From Pseudomonas sp. Au-Pse12 (lineage in GTDB: Bacteria; Pseudomonadota; Gammaproteobacteria; Pseudomonadales; Pseudomonadaceae): a stretch of DNA of 64,000 nucleotides. Position numbers and translations under genes: made by a program. Below are positions 9,070 to 18,523 of the stretch, one piece after another. The notes beneath the pieces are model-generated. The model was not told where the DNA came from. It saw only the letters and a list, made by a program, of their open reading frames with translations, and did no database searches. The stretch lies in NCBI RefSeq assembly GCF_021341665.1, contig NZ_JAJTTH010000005.1, positions 186,001 through 250,000 of the forward strand, written 5' to 3'. Within the stretch, counting starts at the first letter, position 1; each line of letters opens with the position of its first letter.

Positions 9070-10737
9070 ATGTCTGCTGCTTTTCGTTTGCCCCTGCAAG
9101 TGTTCTACGAGCGCGAGGCTCGTCATCCCCAGCAACGTTTTCTGGTTCAGCCCAGTGCCGGCGGGCAGGTGCAGGAACTGAGCTGGCTTGAGGTCGGCCA
9201 GCAGGCCCGGCGTGCGGCACAGTGGTTGCGCGAGCGCCAGCTGCCAGCCGGTAGCCACATTGCAATCATCGGCAAGAACTCCGCGCACTGGATCATTGCC
9301 GATCTGGCAATCTGGATTGCCGGGCATGTCTCGGTGCCGCTGTATCCCAATCTCACCGCCGATTCGGTGGCCCAGGTACTGGAGCATTCCGAGTCGGCCC
9401 TGGTGTTCATCGGCAAGCTCGACGACTGGCCGGCAATGGCGCCTGGCATCAAGCCCGGGCTGCCGACCATTCGCTTGCCTCTGGCTCCTGCAGGGCATTT
9501 CGATTTCAGCTGGGACGACCTGCAAGGTTGCACGGCGGTCGAGGACAACCCGAGCCCGCCGGCAGATCAGCTGGCGACCATCATCTATACCTCCGGCACC
9601 ACCGGCCTGCCCAAGGGGGTGATGCACAGCTTCGGCAACCTGGGTTTTGCCGCCAGCCATGGGACCCGGCTTTTCGGCCTCGGCCCGCAGGACCGGCTGT
9701 TGTCCTATCTGCCCCTGTGTCACGTGGCCGAGCGCATGTTCGTCGAAATGGCGGCGATCTATACCGGACAGACGGTGTTCTTCGCCGAGAGCCTGGATAC
9801 CTTTCTCGCCGACCTGCAGCGGGCCCGGCCGACTGCGCTGTTTGGCGTGCCGAGGATCTGGACCAAGTTCCAGATGGGGGTCTACAGCAAAGTGCCGGCC
9901 AAGCGCCTGGATTTCCTCCTGGGCCTGCCTTTCATCGGCAAGCGTGTCGGCCACAAGGTGCTGGCCGGGCTGGGGCTGGACGCGCTGCGGGTTGCGCTGT
10001 CGGGCGCGGCACCGGTGCCCCAGACCCTGTTGCACTGGTATCGGCGCCTGGGCCTGGACGTGCTGGAGGTGTATGGCATGACCGAGAGCTGCGGCTATTC
10101 CCACATCGGTCGTTCCGGGGAGCATGTGCCCGGCTGGATTGGCCGCCCCTGCCCGGAGGTCGAAGTGCGTATCGATGAGGCGGGGGAGGTTCAGGTACGC
10201 AGCGGGGCCACCATGCAGGGCTATTTCAAGGACCCGCAGAAGACCGCCGAGACCCTCACCGAGGACGGTTTCCTGCGCACCGGCGACAAGGGCGAGCAGG
10301 ATGCCGCCGGCAACCTGCGCCTGACCGGCCGGCTCAAGGAAATCTTCAAGACCAGCAAGGGCAAGTACGTGGCCCCGGCGCCCATCGAGAACCGCCTGGC
10401 GGTGCATGCGCACATCGAGCAGGTGTGCGTGGTGGGTGACGGGCTGACGGCGCCCCTGGGCCTGTGCGTGCTGTCGGCGGCGGGCTGGCAGGCCGCGGCA
10501 GGCAGCGCCCGGGAAGGTTTGCACCATAGCCTGGAAAGCCTGCTGGCCCAGGTCAATGGAGACCTGGACAAGCATGAGCGGCTGCATCGGCTGGTGGTGG
10601 TCAAGGACAGTTGGGCCGTGGAGAACGGCTTTCTGACGCCGACCCTGAAGATCAAGCGCAATGTGATCGAGTCCACCTATGGCGGCAGTTTTCAACGCTG
10701 GAGCGAGCGCGGCGAAGCAGTGCTGTGGCAGGATTGA
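9070..10737 (+). CDS. AMP-binding long-chain acyl-CoA synthetase
   Basis: 555 residues; activates a fatty acid to acyl-CoA through an acyl-adenylate. The P-loop signature IYTSGTTGLPKG is near residue 180, followed by YGMTESCGY and the LRTGDKGEQD adenylate-binding region; the C-terminal lysine segment is GRLKEIFKTSKGKYVAP, all typical of the long-chain FadD15/ACSL-like branch rather than FadD. The ATG at 9070 is chosen over an upstream in-frame ATG because of the AAAGGAG site 6 nt before it. A PaaI-type thioesterase gene follows, so the pair could set an acyl-CoA pool. The A-rich leader suggests catabolite repression. Confidence 0.92.
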   Translation: MSAAFRLPLQVFYEREARHPQQRFLVQPSAGGQVQELSWLEVGQQARRAAQWLRERQLPAGSHIAIIGKNSAHWIIADLAIWIAGHVSVPLYPNLTADSVAQVLEHSESALVFIGKLDDWPAMAPGIKPGLPTIRLPLAPAGHFDFSWDDLQGCTAVEDNPSPPADQLATIIYTSGTTGLPKGVMHSFGNLGFAASHGTRLFGLGPQDRLLSYLPLCHVAERMFVEMAAIYTGQTVFFAESLDTFLADLQRARPTALFGVPRIWTKFQMGVYSKVPAKRLDFLLGLPFIGKRVGHKVLAGLGLDALRVALSGAAPVPQTLLHWYRRLGLDVLEVYGMTESCGYSHIGRSGEHVPGWIGRPCPEVEVRIDEAGEVQVRSGATMQGYFKDPQKTAETLTEDGFLRTGDKGEQDAAGNLRLTGRLKEIFKTSKGKYVAPAPIENRLAVHAHIEQVCVVGDGLTAPLGLCVLSAAGWQAAAGSAREGLHHSLESLLAQVNGDLDKHERLHRLVVVKDSWAVENGFLTPTLKIKRNVIESTYGGSFQRWSERGEAVLWQD

Positions 10738-10768
10738 TCGACAATAACCACCCAGAAGGGAAGCAGCG

Positions 10769-11212
10769 ATGAGCCTATGGCGTACCACTCCAAACATCGA
10801 GCAACTGAACGCGGCACAGAAGAACACCATCGGCGAAGTGCTGGATATTCGCTTCGAGTCGTTTGATGAGGAATCGCTGAGCGCAAGCATGGTCATCGAC
10901 CATCGCACCCACCAGCCCTACGGGTTGCTGCATGGCGGGGCTTCGGTGGTGCTGGCGGAAACCGTCGGCTCCATGGCCAGCTACCTGTGTATCGATGCCA
11001 GCCAGTTCTATTGCGTGGGGCTGGAGATCAACGCCAATCACCTGCGCGGCTTGCGCAGTGGCCGGGTCACGGCGGTGGCCAGGGCCATTCATATTGGGCG
11101 CACCACCCATGTCTGGGATATCCGCCTGAGCAGCGATGAAGGCAAGGCCAGTTGTATTTCGCGCCTGACCATGGCCGTGGTGCCTCTGGGGCAAACGCCG
11201 CCGGCGCAATGA
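10769..11212 (+). CDS. PaaI/YdiI-type hot-dog thioesterase
   Basis: 147 residues, single hot-dog domain hydrolysing acyl- or aryl-CoA thioesters. The family HGG motif is in YGLLHGGASVVLAE and the likely catalytic Glu is the last residue of that stretch. It resembles E. coli YdiI (MenI) and EntH; Pseudomonas uses ubiquinone, so a menaquinone role is unlikely. A GAAGGGAAGC ribosome-binding region precedes the ATG, 31 bp after the acyl-CoA synthetase stop, so the two are likely co-transcribed. Substrate not determined. Confidence 0.88.
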   Translation: MSLWRTTPNIEQLNAAQKNTIGEVLDIRFESFDEESLSASMVIDHRTHQPYGLLHGGASVVLAETVGSMASYLCIDASQFYCVGLEINANHLRGLRSGRVTAVARAIHIGRTTHVWDIRLSSDEGKASCISRLTMAVVPLGQTPPAQ

Positions 11213-11326
11213 GTGAGCGCGCCATAGGCTGAGCCTGGGTGTCAGTATTCCTGTCCGTTACGGTCATTGCCCTGGTGCAAGGGCCTGCGGACAATCGGTG
11301 TTGGTTTGGTGGATGGATAGGTCGGT

Positions 11327-12121
11327 ATGTCGCAACAGGTGTTTTTCGCTCACGCCAATGGGTTTCCCTCCGGCACGTACGGCAAGCTGTTTGCCGCCCT
11401 GGCGCCGGAGTTCGAGGTGGCTCATTTGCAACAGCATGCCCACGACCCGCGCTTTCCGGTGGACGACAACTGGAAGAGCCTGGTGGATGAGCTGATCCAC
11501 CACCTGCAACAGCAGGCGCAGCCGGTGTGGGGCGTGGGGCATTCGTTGGGGGGCGTGCTGCATCTGCACGCGGCCCTGCGCTGCCCGGAGCTGTATCGGG
11601 GGGTGGTGATGCTCGATTCGCCGGTGCTGACCCGGGCCGACCAGTGGGTGATCCGCGCCGCCAAGCGCTTTGGTTTCATCGACCGTCTGACTCCCGCCGG
11701 ACGAACCCTGGGGCGCCGCGAGGAGTTTGCCGACATCGAATCCGCACGCAGTTACTTTGCCCGCAAGACGCTGTTCCGAGCCTTCGACCCCGATTGCCTG
11801 GACGCGTACTTGCAGCATGGCCTGCAGCAAGTGGGCGACCGCTTGCGCCTGCGTTTCGATCCGGCCACGGAAATCAGCATCTACCGTGGTGTGCCCCACA
11901 CCAGCCCGGGCAGCGCGCGCCAGCTCAAGGTGCCGTTGGCGGTGGTGCGTGGGCAGCAGAGCCGGGTAGTGATGCGCCACCACACCAGCGCGGTGGGGCG
12001 CATGCCCCTGGGCGAGTCGCTGACCATGCCCGGCGGCCACATGTTTCCCCTTGAACGTCCCCAGGACACCGCGGCGCTGCTCAAGGACCTGTTCACTCGC
12101 TGGCAACGGAGCCCTGCATGA
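11327..12121 (+). CDS. Alpha/beta hydrolase
   Basis: 264 residues. Oxyanion region HANGFPSGTY near the N-terminus, nucleophile elbow GHSLGG (Ser about residue 74), and the catalytic His in GGHMFPLERP near the C-terminus mark an alpha/beta hydrolase. Substrate unknown. It overlaps the next hydrolase by 4 nt (ATGA), so two different hydrolases are translated together; the same pair occurs in P. aeruginosa downstream of the synthetase/thioesterase pair (PA1621-PA1622 region). The gap of 114 bp before it shows no clear promoter. Confidence 0.88.
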   Translation: MSQQVFFAHANGFPSGTYGKLFAALAPEFEVAHLQQHAHDPRFPVDDNWKSLVDELIHHLQQQAQPVWGVGHSLGGVLHLHAALRCPELYRGVVMLDSPVLTRADQWVIRAAKRFGFIDRLTPAGRTLGRREEFADIESARSYFARKTLFRAFDPDCLDAYLQHGLQQVGDRLRLRFDPATEISIYRGVPHTSPGSARQLKVPLAVVRGQQSRVVMRHHTSAVGRMPLGESLTMPGGHMFPLERPQDTAALLKDLFTRWQRSPA

Positions 12122-12972
12122 GCCACGCCGTCGAAGAAGTCCGCCTGAACCTGCCGCATATTGAACTGGCGGCCCATCTGTTCGGGCCCGAGGACGGTCT
12201 GCCGGTCATCGCCCTGCATGGCTGGCTGGATAACGCCAACAGTTTTGCCCGGCTGGCGCCCAAGCTCGAAGGCCTGCGCATCGTTGCCCTGGACCTGGCC
12301 GGCCACGGTCATTCCGGGCATCGCCCGGCAGGGGCTGGTTATGCCCTGTGGGACTACGTCTATGACGTGCTGCAAGCCGCCGAGCAGTTGGGCTGGAAGC
12401 GTTTTGCCCTGCTTGGCCATTCCCTCGGGGCGATCGTCTCGCTGGTGCTGGCGGCGGCCCTGCCGGAGCGGGTCAGCCACCTGGCCCTGATCGACGGGGT
12501 GATACCGCCGACGGCCAATGGCGAGGATGCCGCGGAGCGCCTGGGCATGGCGTTGCAGGCGCAACTGAACCTGCAGAACAAGAGCAAGCCGGTGTACGCC
12601 ACCCTGGAGCGAGCTATCGAGGCCCGCATGAAGGGCCTGGTGGCGGTCAGTCGCGAGGCCGCCGAACTGCTGGCCCAGCGCGGCCTGATGCCGGTGCCTG
12701 GCGGCTATACCTGGCGCAGCGACAGCCGTCTGACCCTGGCCTCGCCATTGCGTCTGACCGAGGAGCAGGCCATGTCCTTTGTCCAGCGGGTTGCTTGCCC
12801 GACACAACTGGTGGTGGCCGCCGACGGCATGCTGGCCAAGCACCAGGCTTTGTTGCAGCGTCTACCCTTCAGCCGTGAGCAGCTGCCGGGCGGGCACCAC
12901 TTGCACCTCAACGATGAGGCCGGTGCAACCTTTGTCGCAGACTGTTTCAATCGGTTTTTCGCCGTTCCTTGA
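12118..12972 (+). CDS. Alpha/beta hydrolase
   Basis: 284 residues. HGWLDNANSF forms the oxyanion loop, LLGHSLGAIVS carries the nucleophilic Ser, and GGHHLHL carries the catalytic His. The HGWLDN form and overall length resemble the MEST/serine-hydrolase-like branch of alpha/beta hydrolases. Start overlaps the previous stop by 4 nt. Function unknown; likely cytoplasmic, as no signal peptide is seen. Confidence 0.88.
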   Translation: MSHAVEEVRLNLPHIELAAHLFGPEDGLPVIALHGWLDNANSFARLAPKLEGLRIVALDLAGHGHSGHRPAGAGYALWDYVYDVLQAAEQLGWKRFALLGHSLGAIVSLVLAAALPERVSHLALIDGVIPPTANGEDAAERLGMALQAQLNLQNKSKPVYATLERAIEARMKGLVAVSREAAELLAQRGLMPVPGGYTWRSDSRLTLASPLRLTEEQAMSFVQRVACPTQLVVAADGMLAKHQALLQRLPFSREQLPGGHHLHLNDEAGATFVADCFNRFFAVP

Positions 12973-13022
12973 CTTGACGGGGTCAACTGTCGAGGCTGGG
13001 CGGGTTGAAATGGGAGACAACC

Positions 13023-13682
13023 ATGATAGATCTGTACACCGCTGCGACCCCCAATGGTCACAAGGTTTCCATCCTGCTTGAAGAACTCGGGCTGCCCTAT
13101 GAGGTGCATGCCTTGAGTTTCGACAAGAAGGAGCAAAAAGCCCCAGCGTTCCTGAAGATCAATCCCAATGGGCGTATTCCGGCCATCGTCGACCGCGACA
13201 ATGGTGATTTCCCGGTGTTTGAGTCCGGCGCGATCCTGGTGTACCTGGCCGAACGCACTGGCCAACTGCTGCCGGCCGACCCCAAGGGCCGTTCGCGGGT
13301 CATGCAATGGCTGATGTTCCAGATAGGTGGGATCGGGCCGATGCAAGGCCAGGCCAACGTATTCTTCCGTTATTTCCCGGAAAAGCTGCAGGGCGCCATC
13401 GACCGTTATCAACACGAGACCCGGCGCCTGTACGAAGTGCTCGACACGCGCCTGCAACAGGCCGAGTACCTGGCCGGTGACTACAGTATTGCCGACATCG
13501 CCACCTTCCCCTGGGTGCGCGGCCATGAATGGTCCGGGGTTTCGGTGCAAGGCCTGCCGGCGCTGCAGCGCTGGATGGCGGCCCTGGAGGCACGCCCTGC
13601 GGTGCAGCGTGGCTTGCAGGTTCCGCAACGCAGTGACGATGCCAGCGTCGTCAAGGGCGCCCAGGCCATGCTTATCCGATGA
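13023..13682 (+). CDS. Nu-class glutathione S-transferase (YfcG-like)
   Basis: 219 residues. The N-terminal thioredoxin fold starts [16 protein letters not shown], very like E. coli YfcG, a GSH-dependent disulfide reductase of the Nu class; the TPNG segment binds the GSH sulfur. [12 protein letters not shown] and [11 protein letters not shown] are the cis-Pro and GSH gamma-Glu binding regions. The C-terminal helical domain includes [15 protein letters not shown] 13023 is preceded by GGGAGAC; an upstream ATG at 13005 lacks both a ribosome-binding site and similarity. It overlaps the DUF4892 gene by 4 nt. Confidence 0.92.
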   Translation: MIDLYTAATPNGHKVSILLEELGLPYEVHALSFDKKEQKAPAFLKINPNGRIPAIVDRDNGDFPVFESGAILVYLAERTGQLLPADPKGRSRVMQWLMFQIGGIGPMQGQANVFFRYFPEKLQGAIDRYQHETRRLYEVLDTRLQQAEYLAGDYSIADIATFPWVRGHEWSGVSVQGLPALQRWMAALEARPAVQRGLQVPQRSDDASVVKGAQAMLIR

Positions 13683-14494
13683 GAGTTTCCATGCGTTCAA
13701 TCAGTATTCTGAGCCTGTCCCTGGCCAGTGCCCTGGCACTGGCCGCCGATCTGCCGGGTAGTCACGACTTGCCCCTGGTACCCCGCCTGACCGATGCACA
13801 GATCGTCGACTACCGTCCCGAAGTGGAGCAGGAGCGCGTCTACCCCCTGGGTTCAATCCGCAGGATCAGCGGTCAGTTGCGTTTCGACGGCCAGGTCAAT
13901 GCCCGCGGCAAGCTCACCGCCATCACCTACCAGTTGCCCGCGGAGCGCACCTCCAACGAAGCCTTTACCCTGGCCAGGGAAGCCCTGCAGAAGCAGGGCG
14001 CCGAGCTGCTGTTCTGGTGCCAGGCGCGTGATTGTGGCGAAAGCAGCCTGTGGGCCAACGAGGTGTTCGGCAACGCCAAGCTGTTTGGCGCCGATGAGCA
14101 GCAGGCCTACCTGCTGCTGCGGCTGGCGGCGCCCCAGGACAACTCACTGGTAGCCCTGTACGGCATCACCCGGGGTAACCGCCGGGCTTACTTGCATGTG
14201 GAGCAGTTCGACGCCAACGCTCCGCTTGGGGACCTGTTGCCGACGTCGGCGACCCTGCTGCGCCAGCTCAAGGACACCGGCAAGCTGGACCTGCCCAAAC
14301 TCGCCGAGCCCCAGCCCACCTGGCTGACTCTGCTGTCGCGCGGGCTGAACCTGGACACCACGATGCGCGTCAGCCTGTCTGGGAAACAGGCCGAAGCCTG
14401 GCGTCAGGCGCTGATCGGCCAAGGCGTGCTGGCCACGCGGATGGAAACCGGCAACACCGAAGCGCTGGGTCTGCACTTCGAACTGCTGCGTTAA
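13679..14494 (+). CDS. DUF4892 periplasmic protein
   Basis: 271 residues. A signal peptide ([20 protein letters not shown]) directs it to the periplasm; cleavage is likely after ALAAD or just before. The mature part contains [18 protein letters not shown] and [17 protein letters not shown], characteristic of the DUF4892 family, with two Cys in CQARDC that could form a disulfide. Function is not known. Start ATG 13679 overlaps the GST stop; an internal ATG at 13691 is an alternative and gives a cleaner signal peptide. Confidence 0.82.
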   Translation: MRVSMRSISILSLSLASALALAADLPGSHDLPLVPRLTDAQIVDYRPEVEQERVYPLGSIRRISGQLRFDGQVNARGKLTAITYQLPAERTSNEAFTLAREALQKQGAELLFWCQARDCGESSLWANEVFGNAKLFGADEQQAYLLLRLAAPQDNSLVALYGITRGNRRAYLHVEQFDANAPLGDLLPTSATLLRQLKDTGKLDLPKLAEPQPTWLTLLSRGLNLDTTMRVSLSGKQAEAWRQALIGQGVLATRMETGNTEALGLHFELLR

Positions 14495-14507
14495 GTTCTT
14501 TTTGGGC

Positions 14508-14525
14508 AACCCGCGATCGCGGGTT
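14508..14525. repeat. Perfect 18-bp palindrome between genes
   Basis: AACCCGCGATCGCGGGTT reads the same on both strands and contains GCGATCGC. It lies 14 bp after the DUF4892 stop. No T-run follows, so it is not a standard terminator; it could be an attenuator, an mRNA 3'-end protector or a protein site. Confidence 0.4.
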
Positions 14526-14564
14526 CGCCTACTCTTCACTGGTTATTCTTGCGCGAGACATTTC

Positions 14565-15617
14565 ATGCCCAATAACGATCGCCTGCTGGTGCAGATCCTG
14601 CTCCTGGTGTTGTTCGGTGCCAGCTTCTGGGTCATGGCGCCTTTCTGGTCGGCGCTGTTCTGGGGCGCGGTGCTGGCGTTTGCCAGCTGGCCGCTGATGC
14701 GCCTGCTGACACGCTGGCTCAATGGCCGCGAATCCCTGGCCGCGGCCCTGCTGACGCTGGGCTGGATGGTGCTGGTGGCTGCGCCGCTGGTCTGGCTCGG
14801 CCTCAACCTGGCGGACCATGTGCGTGACGCCACGGCCTTCATCAAGGATGTGCAGGTCGATGGCCTGCCCGCCGCTCCGGAGTGGCTGGGGAACCTGCCA
14901 TTGGTGGGGGAGCGCCTGGTGGGCTGGTGGAACAGCATCGATCAGCAGGGCGCGGCGCTGATGCTTGCGGTCAAGCCCTATCTGGGGCAGGTGGGCAACT
15001 GGTTGCTGGCCCGTAGCGCGCAGATCGGCGGGGGCATTCTCGAACTGACCCTGAGCATTGTCTTCGTGTTTTTCTTCTACCGCGACGGCCCGCGCCTGGC
15101 GCTGTTCGTGCACAAGCTGCTGGAGCGCCTGATCGGCGAGCGTGCCGGCTACTACATCGACCTGGTGGCAGGCACCGTGCAGCGGGTGGTCAACGGCGTG
15201 ATTGGCACCGCCGCAGCCCAGGGCCTGCTGGCGCTGATCGGCTTCCTGATTGCCGGCGTGCCAGGGGCGCTGGTGCTGGGCATCGTCACCTTCCTGCTCA
15301 GCCTGATTCCCATGGGCCCGCCCCTGGTATGGATTCCTGCGACCGCCTGGCTGGCCTGGAAAGGCGAGTACGGCATGGCCGTGTTCCTGGGGATTTGGGG
15401 CACGTTCATCATCAGTGGCGTGGACAACGTGCTCAAGCCGTACCTGATCAGCCGCGGTGGCAACCTGCCGCTGGTGATCGTGCTGCTCGGGGTGTTCGGT
15501 GGCCTGATTGCCTTCGGTTTTATCGGCTTGTTCATCGGCCCGACCCTGCTGGCGGTGGCCTATAGCCTGTTGCTGGACTGGAGCGCCAGCCAGGCCCGGA
15601 CCCAGGAACCGCGCTGA
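14565..15617 (+). CDS. AI-2E family (PerM-like) membrane transporter
   Basis: 350 residues, about 7-8 membrane segments: two near the N-terminus (LVQILLLVLFGASFWVMA and the following stretch), one at about 65-85, a cluster after residue 150, and a final group holding VVNGVIGTAAAQGLLALIGF and the family-typical LIPMGPPLVWIPA. The family includes E. coli PerM/YdiK and proteins reported to export AI-2 or to act as Na+/H+ antiporters; the substrate here is unknown. ATG 14565 is chosen because it directly precedes the first membrane segment; an in-frame ATG at 14502 would add a non-hydrophobic leader. Confidence 0.88.
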   Translation: MPNNDRLLVQILLLVLFGASFWVMAPFWSALFWGAVLAFASWPLMRLLTRWLNGRESLAAALLTLGWMVLVAAPLVWLGLNLADHVRDATAFIKDVQVDGLPAAPEWLGNLPLVGERLVGWWNSIDQQGAALMLAVKPYLGQVGNWLLARSAQIGGGILELTLSIVFVFFFYRDGPRLALFVHKLLERLIGERAGYYIDLVAGTVQRVVNGVIGTAAAQGLLALIGFLIAGVPGALVLGIVTFLLSLIPMGPPLVWIPATAWLAWKGEYGMAVFLGIWGTFIISGVDNVLKPYLISRGGNLPLVIVLLGVFGGLIAFGFIGLFIGPTLLAVAYSLLLDWSASQARTQEPR

Positions 15618-15676
15618 TCCTTGGGGGGGAGTTGTCCTGGGTATTGGCGGTTTGTACCTGCCGCTGCACAAGGCGC

Positions 15677-16729
15677 TCAGGGGCGTGGCAGGTGCAGTAC
15701 CGCGGTCAGGCCACCGCCGGGGGTTTCCTCGAGCCGCAGTTGCCCCCCCATGCGTTCGGCGGCTTCACGGGCGATGGTCATGCCCAGGCCGACACCGCCG
15801 GAGTTGCGATTGCGCGAGCCCTCCAGGCGGAAGAAGGGTTCGAACACTGCTTCGCGCTTGTCGGCGGCAATCCCCGGGCCGTGGTCGATGACCCGGATCA
15901 GCAAGTGCTCGCGGTTGTCTTCCAGGGCCAGGGTTGCCTGGCCGGCATAGCGCAGGGCGTTGTCCAGCAGGTTGTTGATGCACGATTGCAAGGCCATGGG
16001 CTGGACCAGCAAGGGCGCGCAGTGGCCCTGGGCCTGGACATCGGCGCCCTGGTCCTGGGCGTTTTCGCACAGCGATTCCACCAGTGCCTGCACGTCCATC
16101 CATTGCTCGGCTTCGCTGGTGCGCTGTTCATGCAGATAGCTGAGGGTGGCGTCGAGCATCTTGATCATGTCATCCAGGTCCTGGCGCATCTGCCCCTGCA
16201 GTTTGCTGTCCTCGATCTGTTCCAGGCGCAGTTTCAAGCGTGACAGCGGTGTGCGCAGGTCATGGGAGACGGCGCCGAGCATGCGTCCGCGCTGCTGGAC
16301 CTGTTCGCGGATGCGCTTTTGCATCTGGTTGAAGGTGCTGGCCGCCTGGCGTGCTTCCCGTGGGCCGACTTCTTCCAGGGGCGGGCTGTTGAGGTCTTCG
16401 CTCAAGCGTTCGGCGGCCGCGCTCAGGCGCTGGATCGGCCGCGACAACAGCTTGGCGCCGTACCAGGCGGCAATGATCAGGGAAATGAACTGGAACGTCA
16501 GGGGCACCAGCGGGCCGCCGAACCAGGGGCGCGGTGGGCGTCTTGGATAAGGCGCAGGCGGGCCCGGGCGCTGACCGTTGATCAGCTCCGCCGAGCCGGG
16601 AGGCGGTGGCGGCGGAGGGGGCGGTCCGTAGTGGTGAAACCAGAAAAACGCCAGCAGATGGGCGAGTACGATCGCGATCAGCAAGACACCGAACAGGCGG
16701 CCGAACAACGTATCGAAACGCCCTCGCAT
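15677..16729 (-). CDS. Sensor histidine kinase with poly-proline periplasmic loop
   Basis: 350 residues. TM1 about 10-32, TM2 about 77-96, HAMP about 95-150, phospho-acceptor His in AVSHDLRTPLSRL (about 161), N-box NLLDNALRYAG and G-box GGVGLGMTIA. The periplasmic loop is only about 45 residues and extremely Pro-rich, starting with nine consecutive prolines right after TM1. Such a run normally needs EF-P for efficient translation. Its ATG overlaps the regulator stop (TGATG), so both are made together. The family (EnvZ/RstB-like) signals to an OmpR-type regulator. Stimulus unknown; the loop looks too short for a folded ligand domain. Confidence 0.92.
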   Translation of the reverse strand: MRGRFDTLFGRLFGVLLIAIVLAHLLAFFWFHHYGPPPPPPPPPGSAELINGQRPGPPAPYPRRPPRPWFGGPLVPLTFQFISLIIAAWYGAKLLSRPIQRLSAAAERLSEDLNSPPLEEVGPREARQAASTFNQMQKRIREQVQQRGRMLGAVSHDLRTPLSRLKLRLEQIEDSKLQGQMRQDLDDMIKMLDATLSYLHEQRTSEAEQWMDVQALVESLCENAQDQGADVQAQGHCAPLLVQPMALQSCINNLLDNALRYAGQATLALEDNREHLLIRVIDHGPGIAADKREAVFEPFFRLEGSRNRNSGGVGLGMTIAREAAERMGGQLRLEETPGGGLTAVLHLPRP

Positions 16730-17505
16730 CAGCCGATATCCCGGGCGTCGAACAGGTAGCCCTCGCCGCGCACGGTCTTGATCAGCTGTGGCGATTTCGG
16801 GTCGTCGCCGAGTTTTTGCCGCAGGCGCGACACCAGCAGGTCGATGCTGCGATCGAAGGCTTCGATGGAACGGCCGCGAGCGGCGTCCAGCAGTTGTTCG
16901 CGGCTCAGTACCCGGCGCGGGCGTTCGATGAATACCCAGAGCAGGCGGAACTCGGCGTTGGACAGCGGCACCACCAGGCCATCGGCGGAGATCAACTGGC
17001 GCAGGACGCTGTTCAGGCGCCAGTTGTCGAAGCGGATATTGGCCCGCTGTTCGCTGCGATCGTCGCGCACCCGGCGCAGGATGGTCTGGATCCGTGCCAC
17101 CAGCTCCCGCGGCTCGAAGGGCTTGGCCATGTAGTCGTCGGCGCCCAGCTCCAGGCCGATGATGCGGTCGGTGGGTTCGCAACGAGCGGTGAGCATGAGG
17201 ATCGGGATATCCGATTCGGTACGCAGCCAGCGGCACAGGGACAGGCCGTCTTCACCGGGCAGCATCAGGTCCAGGACCACCACGTCGAAGTGCTCGGTCT
17301 GCAGGGCCTGGCGCATTGCCGCGCCGTCGGTGACGCCGCTGGCGTGGATGTTGAAGCGCGCCAGATAGTCGATCAGCAGTTCGCGGATCGGCACGTCGTC
17401 ATCGACGATCAGGGCCCGGGTGTTCCAGCGCTTGTCGTCGCCATTGGCCACGGCTTTGGAGTCGTCGTTCAGAGGGGCTGGAGTGTTATGCATGGGTGCG
17501 TTCAT
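16729..17505 (-). CDS. OmpR-family response regulator
   Basis: 258 residues. Receiver domain at about 30-145: acidic pocket DDD in ALIVDDDVPIRELL, phospho-acceptor Asp in VVLDLMLPGEDG, switch Thr in LMLTAR and Lys in MAKPFEPREL. A winged-helix DNA-binding domain follows (about 160-252), with SREQLLDAARGR and the recognition stretch FDRSIDLLVSRLRQKL and VRGEGYLF. An unusual hydrophilic N-terminal extension of about 28 residues precedes the receiver; an ATG at 17493 would shorten it by four residues. First gene of the two-gene operon with the Pro-rich sensor. Confidence 0.94.
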   Translation of the reverse strand: MNAPMHNTPAPLNDDSKAVANGDDKRWNTRALIVDDDVPIRELLIDYLARFNIHASGVTDGAAMRQALQTEHFDVVVLDLMLPGEDGLSLCRWLRTESDIPILMLTARCEPTDRIIGLELGADDYMAKPFEPRELVARIQTILRRVRDDRSEQRANIRFDNWRLNSVLRQLISADGLVVPLSNAEFRLLWVFIERPRRVLSREQLLDAARGRSIEAFDRSIDLLVSRLRQKLGDDPKSPQLIKTVRGEGYLFDARDIG

Positions 17506-17811
17506 CTGCCAGGTAGGCTGCCGGCCATCAGGAGGCGACGGCGAGGTTGTGGCTTCAGCATAGGCGTCCGGCCCTGGGGCTGGAAGTGCTGTTCGAAGGT
17601 GTTGCGGCGGGCGAGGGTAGCGCCGGGGATTGTTGCCGGCGTGTCGTCAGTGTATCGGCGTTGATACAAATGCCGTTGCGTCGCCGGGGATTGGCCGGGG
17701 TGTTCAGGTGGCTTGGACACCGTTGAGGAGGATTTACCGTTGATCGGGTCCCGGAGCGGCGCGGCTTGCGCTACAATCCGCGCCGATTTCGACTTGCCTG
17801 AGAGCCCCTTC
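17506..17811. other. Intergenic region between divergent regulator and pyrF
   Basis: 306 bp separating the minus-strand two-component operon from pyrF. It must hold both promoters. I found no coding frame with family similarity and no consensus -35/-10 pair; a TACAAT at 17772-17777 could be the pyrF -10 but has no matching -35. Confidence 0.4.
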
Positions 17812-18513
17812 ATGTCCGCCTGCCAGACTCCTATCATCGTCGCCCTGGATTTTCCCACCCGTGACGCCGCACTGAAACTGGCCGATCAACTGGACCCCAA
17901 ACTGTGCCGGGTCAAGGTCGGCAAGGAGCTGTTCACCAGCTGCGCCGCCGAGATTGTCGGGACCCTGCGGGACAAGGGTTTCGAAGTGTTCCTGGACTTG
18001 AAGTTCCACGACATCCCCAACACCACCGCGATGGCGGTCAAGGCCGCCGCGGAAATGGGCGTGTGGATGGTCAATGTGCACTGCTCCGGTGGCCTGCGCA
18101 TGATGGCTGCCTGCCGCGACGTGCTTGATCAGCGTACCGGCCCCAAGCCGCTGCTGATCGGCGTCACCGTGCTCACCAGCATGGAGCGTGAAGACCTGGC
18201 CGGTATCGGCCTGGACATCGAGCCCCAGGAGCAGGTGTTGCGCCTGGCCGCCCTGGCGCAGAAAGCCGGAATGGACGGTCTGGTGTGCTCGGCCCTGGAA
18301 GCCCAGGCGCTGAAGAGCGCCCATCCGTCGCTGCAACTGGTAACCCCGGGTATTCGTCCGGCAGGCAGCGCCCAGGACGACCAGCGGCGGATCCTCACCC
18401 CGCGCCAGGCCCTGGATGCCGGCTCCGACTATCTGGTGATCGGTCGTCCTATCAGCCAGGCGGCCGATCCGGCCAAGGCCCTGGCCGACGTAGTGGCCGA
18501 ACTGGCCCTGTAA
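17812..18513 (+). CDS. pyrF: Orotidine 5'-phosphate decarboxylase
   Basis: 233 residues; last step of UMP synthesis, decarboxylating OMP. TIM barrel with ALDFPTRDAAL at the N-terminus, the catalytic DLKFHDIPNT motif (Asp-Lys-x-x-Asp) near residue 60, and the phosphate-binding end TPGIRPAG and DYLVIGRPISQA. ATG 17812 gives the standard start, with the barrel strand beginning at residue 8. It appears monocistronic, followed at once by a strong stem-loop and then a convergent gene. Confidence 0.98.
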   Translation: MSACQTPIIVALDFPTRDAALKLADQLDPKLCRVKVGKELFTSCAAEIVGTLRDKGFEVFLDLKFHDIPNTTAMAVKAAAEMGVWMVNVHCSGGLRMMAACRDVLDQRTGPKPLLIGVTVLTSMEREDLAGIGLDIEPQEQVLRLAALAQKAGMDGLVCSALEAQALKSAHPSLQLVTPGIRPAGSAQDDQRRILTPRQALDAGSDYLVIGRPISQAADPAKALADVVAELAL

Positions 18514-18523
18514 AAACAGGCCT

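Noticed and set aside
8245..10908. An 887-codon minus-strand frame across sixA, the acyl-CoA synthetase and the thioesterase
   Set aside because: No domain or start signal; it crosses three clearly real plus-strand genes.
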